Assembly: GCA_945931735.1 (NCBI GenBank)
Contig: CAMEPN010000158.1
Span: forward strand, 1-5,218
Source of the DNA: an uncultured Clostridia bacterium
GTDB lineage: Bacteria; Bacillota; Clostridia; Oscillospirales; Ruminococcaceae
Length of the DNA stretch: 5,218 nucleotides
Direction of reading: 5' to 3'
Positions 5,048 to 5,218 of the stretch are shown here, piece by piece (the first letter of the stretch is position 1; each line of letters opens with the position of its first letter). The notes beneath the pieces were generated by a model. That model was not told the DNA's origin and searched no databases. It was given only the letters and a program-made list of their open reading frames with translations. The translations under genes and the position numbers were made by a program.

Positions 5048-5218
5048 TCAGATATCAATATCGTTGACCGCAGAATTTGCAAGCTGAAGCTCCTTTTTGG
5101 GAATGCGCTTGAGCGGCGAATATACGAACTTCTTGCAGGAATCATATGTCTTTACGTCGCCGAATTTGGAGCACTTTATGACATCGCCCTCGCCGGGCTT
5201 GCCCAGTTCGCAGTATTT
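5048..5218 (-). CDS. C-terminal part of a small Cys-containing conserved protein (partial)
   Basis: The last 56 codons and a TGA stop (5050-5048) are visible; the 5' end lies beyond the right edge. The fragment opens KYCELGKPGEGDVIKC and contains three cysteines (fragment residues 3, 16 and 28, spacing C-x12-C-x11-C), then a basic SPLKRIPKK segment and an acidic tail ending NDIDI. The reading frame is open to the window end, with codon use like its neighbours, and is followed by a strong terminator, so it is a real gene. The regular cysteine spacing suggests a small metal-binding or redox fold. I recall similar short proteins in Clostridia ending in a Y-x-PLKR motif, but none with a known function. 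It is transcribed in the same direction as rimI and just upstream of it. Confidence 0.75.
   Translation of the reverse strand, partial: KYCELGKPGEGDVIKCSKFGDVKTYDSCKKFVYSPLKRIPKKELQLANSAVNDIDI

Overview
The window looks like a chromosomal segment from a Gram-positive anaerobe of the Clostridia, probably Ruminococcus/Oscillospiraceae-like. The clues are strong purine-rich Shine-Dalgarno sites, a TTG start, a textbook TTGATT-N17-TATAAT promoter, short GC-rich terminators, GC-leaning codon use, and the protein families present. The taxonomic call is inference from style and families, not from a marker gene.

Layout from left to right. Positions 1-350 hold no convincing gene: a GC-rich palindrome, a terminator-like hairpin, an AT-rich stretch with a clear promoter, and a GC-rich structured leader. 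Two forward genes follow: a YcgR-like PilZ protein (354-1037) and a membrane diguanylate cyclase with an extracytoplasmic Cache-like sensor, HAMP, PAS and GGDEF (1095-3107). A strong hairpin at 3162-3185 ends this pair and sits directly in front of the next gene. Next come a ParA/Soj-type ATPase (3208-3984) and, overlapping it by ATGA, a small protein with a basic N-terminus and a C-terminal ComFB-like CxCxxC domain (3981-4472). A perfect terminator (4480-4506) closes this pair. On the minus strand are a RimI-type N-acetyltransferase (4996-4571) and, upstream of it and running off the right edge, the C-terminal part of a small Cys-containing protein (5218-5048).

The most interesting reading is that the four forward genes form a cyclic-di-nucleotide module. 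The GGDEF enzyme would make c-di-GMP, and the PilZ protein is a likely c-di-GMP receptor. The ParA ATPase has as its partner not ParB but a protein related to ComFB, a family for which binding of cyclic di-nucleotides has been reported in cyanobacteria. This suggests a ParA-based positioning or localisation system whose adaptor may respond to c-di-GMP. The gene order, overlap and motifs are visible in the sequence. The ComFB assignment is a motif-level match with several degenerate positions, and the functional link is a hypothesis.

The two minus-strand genes look like unrelated housekeeping functions, convergent with the cluster.
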